55,898 bases of DNA from Opitutus sp. Its GTDB lineage: Bacteria > Verrucomicrobiota > Verrucomicrobiia > Opitutales > Opitutaceae. The stretch covers positions 1-55,898 of the forward strand of contig JANYAM010000243.1 of the NCBI GenBank assembly GCA_025361365.1. Direction: 5' to 3'. Under the pieces are notes generated by a model. The model did no database searches. It had not been told where the DNA came from and saw only the letters and a list, made by a program, of their open reading frames with translations. Position 1 is the first letter of the stretch. Each line of letters starts with the position of its first letter. The position numbers and the translations under genes are program-made. Shown piece after piece: positions 53,138 to 55,898 of this stretch.

Positions 53138-54766
53138 TCAGCGATTGCCGTCCTGCGGGGGCTGGCTGATCTTGGGCGGACCAAGCCGGACGCGGCCTGC
53201 TTCTGTCGTATTGGCCGGCCGCAGGTTCTCGCGCTTGATCGGCCGTTTCTCGATAAACGCCCGGGTGGCTTCTATACCGTAGGTCTCCCACGGATCAGGA
53301 TCCATCGTCTCCAGTGCAGCCAGCATCTCCAGGGCCTCGGCGCTCTGGTTAAATCTTACCCGGACGAAGGCCAGGGCCAAGGCGGTCCGCTGCTTGCGGG
53401 TCAGATCAGGATATCTTTTTTGGATCAGGGCCACGTTCTTGATCACCGGCTCCCCGGCAAAGGCCTCCACCCAAGCCAGCATCTCATAGGCATCCGTCTG
53501 CTCGGGATTGTATTCGATGGCTTTTATCAAGTATCGCCGCAACCGCTCCGCGGTTTCCTGCGGCACACGATAATAGGGATCAAACCGGGAAAACAGTGCC
53601 CGGCCTTCCATTAGACCAAGCTCCCGATATATGGCGGGATTGAGTGTTCCGGCTTCAATCGCCTTCGCCCACCGTTCGCCGGCAACCAATTGGTCATCGT
53701 CCCGCAGCGCGTCCGCGCCCAATACCTCAAGAGATCGCGTATCACTGGGATTCTGTTGGGCGTCCGTGAGCAGAACCAGTTTGGCCAGCGGCATTCGATT
53801 GACCCGCAAAGCCAGCTCGGCCAGGCGCAACCGGATTTCAGATTGGGCCACGGCGCGCAGCGCATAACTGGCGGCGGCGGGGATATTCGGCAGGGGTTTC
53901 TTAACCGAAAAATATTTACCACTGGTCAGGTATTTTTCCAAGCGGCGCTGCATTTCAGCGTAATCCACTCCAAACGTGGCTTGAAACGCGTGTCGCATCT
54001 CATCCGCATTCGCAAAGCGATTGGCCAGCACCAGGCTGAGAAAGGCAATTTTCCTCTCGGCCGGGATTTTGGAGTCGCCGAAATAGAGATAATGCAGGAG
54101 GGCCCACGACTCGGCATAAAATAATCCCGTGTGGTCGCCTTGCTGGAAGATCGGCGAGGTCTGCTCCACCGCAAAAAGCTTTTCCACTGGCATCAAGTCT
54201 TCGAAGTTCAATTGCCAGAGTCGGCCCCGGCTTGGCTGGCCGAACTCAAGCTTGCTGCTCGTGACAGCCACGGTGGAAAACAATTCGGCCATGCCCTCGT
54301 TGAGCCACGGCGGGGGATTCTGCTCCGCCACCCTGAGCAAATGATGAATGTATTCGTGAAAGATCAGCTGCCTGGTGATGCTAGCGTCTTCCCCTGGAAA
54401 CAGGTAAATGACCGCGCGATCCACGCCCGCCTGATAGAATCCCACAAAGGCGTGCTTGGAGCCATACGCTTCGCTCACATAATAGCGAAAGTCCTTCTCC
54501 GACTTGAAAAAATATACCGTCACCTCCAAGCGGCGCCGCTCCGCGAGTTTATACGTTTCCAGGAATGAGGCGCGCAGTAATTCCAGGTTGTGAAGCAGTT
54601 CGCGGGAATCCGCCTCCCGGTTGCGCGAGTAGAGCTCGAAGTTCGCCGACTTGATGTGCAGCCACTTGTCGTCCGTCCCGGGAAACTCCGCCTGCGCCCG
54701 CCCCTGCAATAAAAGGCAGGCCGCCGCTGTCAGAAGAAAGAGACCGCGTATGGATGGAGTTCTCAT
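53138..54766 (-). CDS. Exported MA-family (gluzincin) metallopeptidase-like protein
   Basis: A 542-aa protein with a signal peptide (residues 1-26, ending GRAQAE). The zinc motif HEYIH is at residues 137-141, and PWLNEGMAE (Glu157 or Glu161) gives the third ligand of the gluzincin type. The C-terminal 220 residues form a helical, TPR-like region with KAIEYNPEQTDAYEMLAWVEAF. Substrate unknown. The gene uses visibly more A/T-ending codons than its neighbours, so it may be a more recent arrival. ATG 54766 starts a clear signal sequence. Confidence 0.85.
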   Translation of the reverse strand: MRTPSIRGLFLLTAAACLLLQGRAQAEFPGTDDKWLHIKSANFELYSRNREADSRELLHNLELLRASFLETYKLAERRRLEVTVYFFKSEKDFRYYVSEAYGSKHAFVGFYQAGVDRAVIYLFPGEDASITRQLIFHEYIHHLLRVAEQNPPPWLNEGMAELFSTVAVTSSKLEFGQPSRGRLWQLNFEDLMPVEKLFAVEQTSPIFQQGDHTGLFYAESWALLHYLYFGDSKIPAERKIAFLSLVLANRFANADEMRHAFQATFGVDYAEMQRRLEKYLTSGKYFSVKKPLPNIPAAASYALRAVAQSEIRLRLAELALRVNRMPLAKLVLLTDAQQNPSDTRSLEVLGADALRDDDQLVAGERWAKAIEAGTLNPAIYRELGLMEGRALFSRFDPYYRVPQETAERLRRYLIKAIEYNPEQTDAYEMLAWVEAFAGEPVIKNVALIQKRYPDLTRKQRTALALAFVRVRFNQSAEALEMLAALETMDPDPWETYGIEATRAFIEKRPIKRENLRPANTTEAGRVRLGPPKISQPPQDGNR

Positions 54767-54789
54767 TTCTCGGCTTCCTTCTGAGCAGC

Positions 54790-54822
54790 AAAAAGCCCGG
54801 CCGCAAGTCTACGCACCGGGCT
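54790..54822 (-). terminator. Rho-independent terminator of alanine dehydrogenase gene
   Basis: On the minus strand AGCCCGG pairs with CCGGGCT around a 15-nt loop that contains a second short stem, followed by TTTTTGC. It lies 20 nt beyond the stop. Confidence 0.8.
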
Positions 54823-54842
54823 GGAGAGGGACGAACCGCGAC

Positions 54843-55898
54843 TCAGGAGTCAAAGCCGACCGCCTTGGCGACGGCGTCGTAGGTGATGCGGCCGTTGCGG
54901 GTGTTCACGCCCTTCGCGAGGCCCTTGTGCTCGCTGAGCGCGCGCTCGACGCCCTTCTGCACCATCATGGCGACAAAGGGCTCGGTGGCCTGCGTCAGGC
55001 CCATCGTCGAGGTGCGGCCGACCAGCGCCGGCATGTTGGGCACCGCGTAATGGATGACGCCGTGCTCCTTGTAGGTCGGCTTGGTGTGGGAAGTGGCCTT
55101 GATGGTTTCGATGCAGCCGCCCTGGTCGATGGCGATGTCGCAGATCACGCTGCCGGGCCGCATCTGCGCGACCATCTTGTCAGAGACGACGATCGGAGCC
55201 TTGGCGGCCGGGATGAGCACCGCGCCGATGAGCAGGTCGGCGTCGGCGACGGCATGCTCGATGTTGGCGGGGTTGGACATGAGGGTGACGATCCGGCCGC
55301 GATACTCGGTGTCGAGGGCCTCGAGCTTGCGGGTGTCGAGGTCGAGCACGGTCACGCGGGCGCCCATGCCCGCGGCCATCTGCACGGCGTGCGCACCGGA
55401 GTTGCCCGCACCGACCACGACCACGTGGCCGGGCATGGTGCCGGGGATGCCGCCCAGAAGCACACCCGAGCCGCCGAGTTGCGACTGCAGGAAATACGCG
55501 CCGATCTGGATCGAGAGCCGGCCGGCGATCTGCGACATCGGCTTGAGCAACGGGAACTGGCCGTCACTGCCTTCGACCGTCTCGTAGGCGATGCCGAGAA
55601 TGCTTTTCCGGCACAGCTCCTTCGCCAGCGCGGGACCGGCGGCGAGGTGCAGGTAGGTGAAGATGGTCTGGCCCTGCTGCATGAGGTCGTATTCGGCCTC
55701 GAGCGGCTCCTTGACCTTCAGGATCATGTCGGCGCTTTTCCAGACCTTCGCGGCATTCGGGGCGAAGGTGGCGCCGGCAGATTTGTATTCGTCGTCGGTG
55801 AAGCCGGCGGTGATGCCCGCCCCCTTTTCGATCAGCACCTTGCCGCCCAGCGCGGTCACGCGCCGGCAGAGGCTGGGGGTCATGGAGACGCGGGTTTC
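54843..55898 (-). CDS. ald: Alanine dehydrogenase (5' end outside the window)
   Basis: 352 codons of an NAD-dependent alanine dehydrogenase, which deaminates L-alanine to pyruvate and ammonia. The visible N-terminus ETRVSMTPSLCRR corresponds to the region after the family's first 12-15 residues, so only the start is missing. Motifs are VKEPLEAEYD (pyruvate site), FTYLHLAAG, the Rossmann loop VVVVGAGNSGAHAVQMAAGMG (GxGxxG-like), and CDIAIDQGGCIET. The last part, HYAVPNMPALVGRTST, is typical. The terminator follows at 54790. Confidence 0.93.
   Translation of the reverse strand, partial: ETRVSMTPSLCRRVTALGGKVLIEKGAGITAGFTDDEYKSAGATFAPNAAKVWKSADMILKVKEPLEAEYDLMQQGQTIFTYLHLAAGPALAKELCRKSILGIAYETVEGSDGQFPLLKPMSQIAGRLSIQIGAYFLQSQLGGSGVLLGGIPGTMPGHVVVVGAGNSGAHAVQMAAGMGARVTVLDLDTRKLEALDTEYRGRIVTLMSNPANIEHAVADADLLIGAVLIPAAKAPIVVSDKMVAQMRPGSVICDIAIDQGGCIETIKATSHTKPTYKEHGVIHYAVPNMPALVGRTSTMGLTQATEPFVAMMVQKGVERALSEHKGLAKGVNTRNGRITYDAVAKAVGFDS

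Overview
The window is about 56 kb of GC-rich, densely coding bacterial chromosome. Gene content (quinone-type PyrD, CcsA/ResB cytochrome c assembly, AmtB with two PII proteins, a PEP-CTERM-like surface protein ending in VPEVGT plus a membrane anchor, a ThrRS without a TGS domain) and the style of several conserved unknown proteins suggest a Verrucomicrobiota chromosome, most likely Opitutales/Opitutaceae. This placement is inference; no rRNA is present. There is no prophage, transposase, integrase or CRISPR array. What is unusual is the intergenic space, which is packed with several unrelated families of palindromic repeats.

Layout. 193-4387: lipoprotein, resB and ccsA (system II cytochrome c maturation), with a small GxxExxY PD-(D/E)XK-type gene between resB and ccsA, bracketed exactly by inverted repeats. 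4479-8336: recN (-), tRNA-Val(GAC), and a membrane hybrid histidine kinase. 8502-11412: pyrR-pyrB-pyrC; pyrD lies 7 kb away. 11442-14611: GNAT acetyltransferase, CPBP membrane protease, thiL, tsaE. 14725-17310: a 640-aa Arg/Gly-rich protein of unknown function, tRNA-Leu(GAG), and a small GIY-YIG nuclease gene next to the tRNA. 17379-23711: cysE, pyrD, an acidic-tailed protein, an amino-acid permease, an unknown membrane protein, hemB. 23862-28164: cysS, thrS, a TPR protein. 28194-32972: four genes (-) that form a trans-4-hydroxy-L-proline degradation route to 2-oxoglutarate. 33195-35578: PII, amtB, PII, with a good sigma-54 promoter match in front of amtB. 35727-40396: aspS, gpmI, hemH. 40526-46922: PAS-rich hybrid kinase, a PqqD/M50-like/cNMP-binding membrane protein that appears to have lost its zinc site, and a SulP transporter. 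47060-55898: ruvC, TPR membrane protein, PEP-CTERM-like protein, recF-tauE, cyclophilin, MA-type metallopeptidase and a partial alanine dehydrogenase.

The most notable signal is a repeat grammar. Many gene leaders carry arms made of 7-nt cores (CACGAAG, CGCAAAG, CACGAAT or CACAAAG type), usually three in a row, separated by a constant spacer of 1, 2 or 3 nt. Some arms are paired as inverted repeats; one pair encloses the GxxExxY nuclease-like gene with no spare bases, and others are short and empty. This looks like a nuclease-linked mobile repeat system, in the way that REP elements go with RAYT, and is the best candidate here for an undescribed system. Further families (an 80-bp TGTAGGGTCGCC element, TGGAGGGCCC, GAGGTG and TGTCATCCTGAGC elements) fill most of the larger convergent gene gaps.
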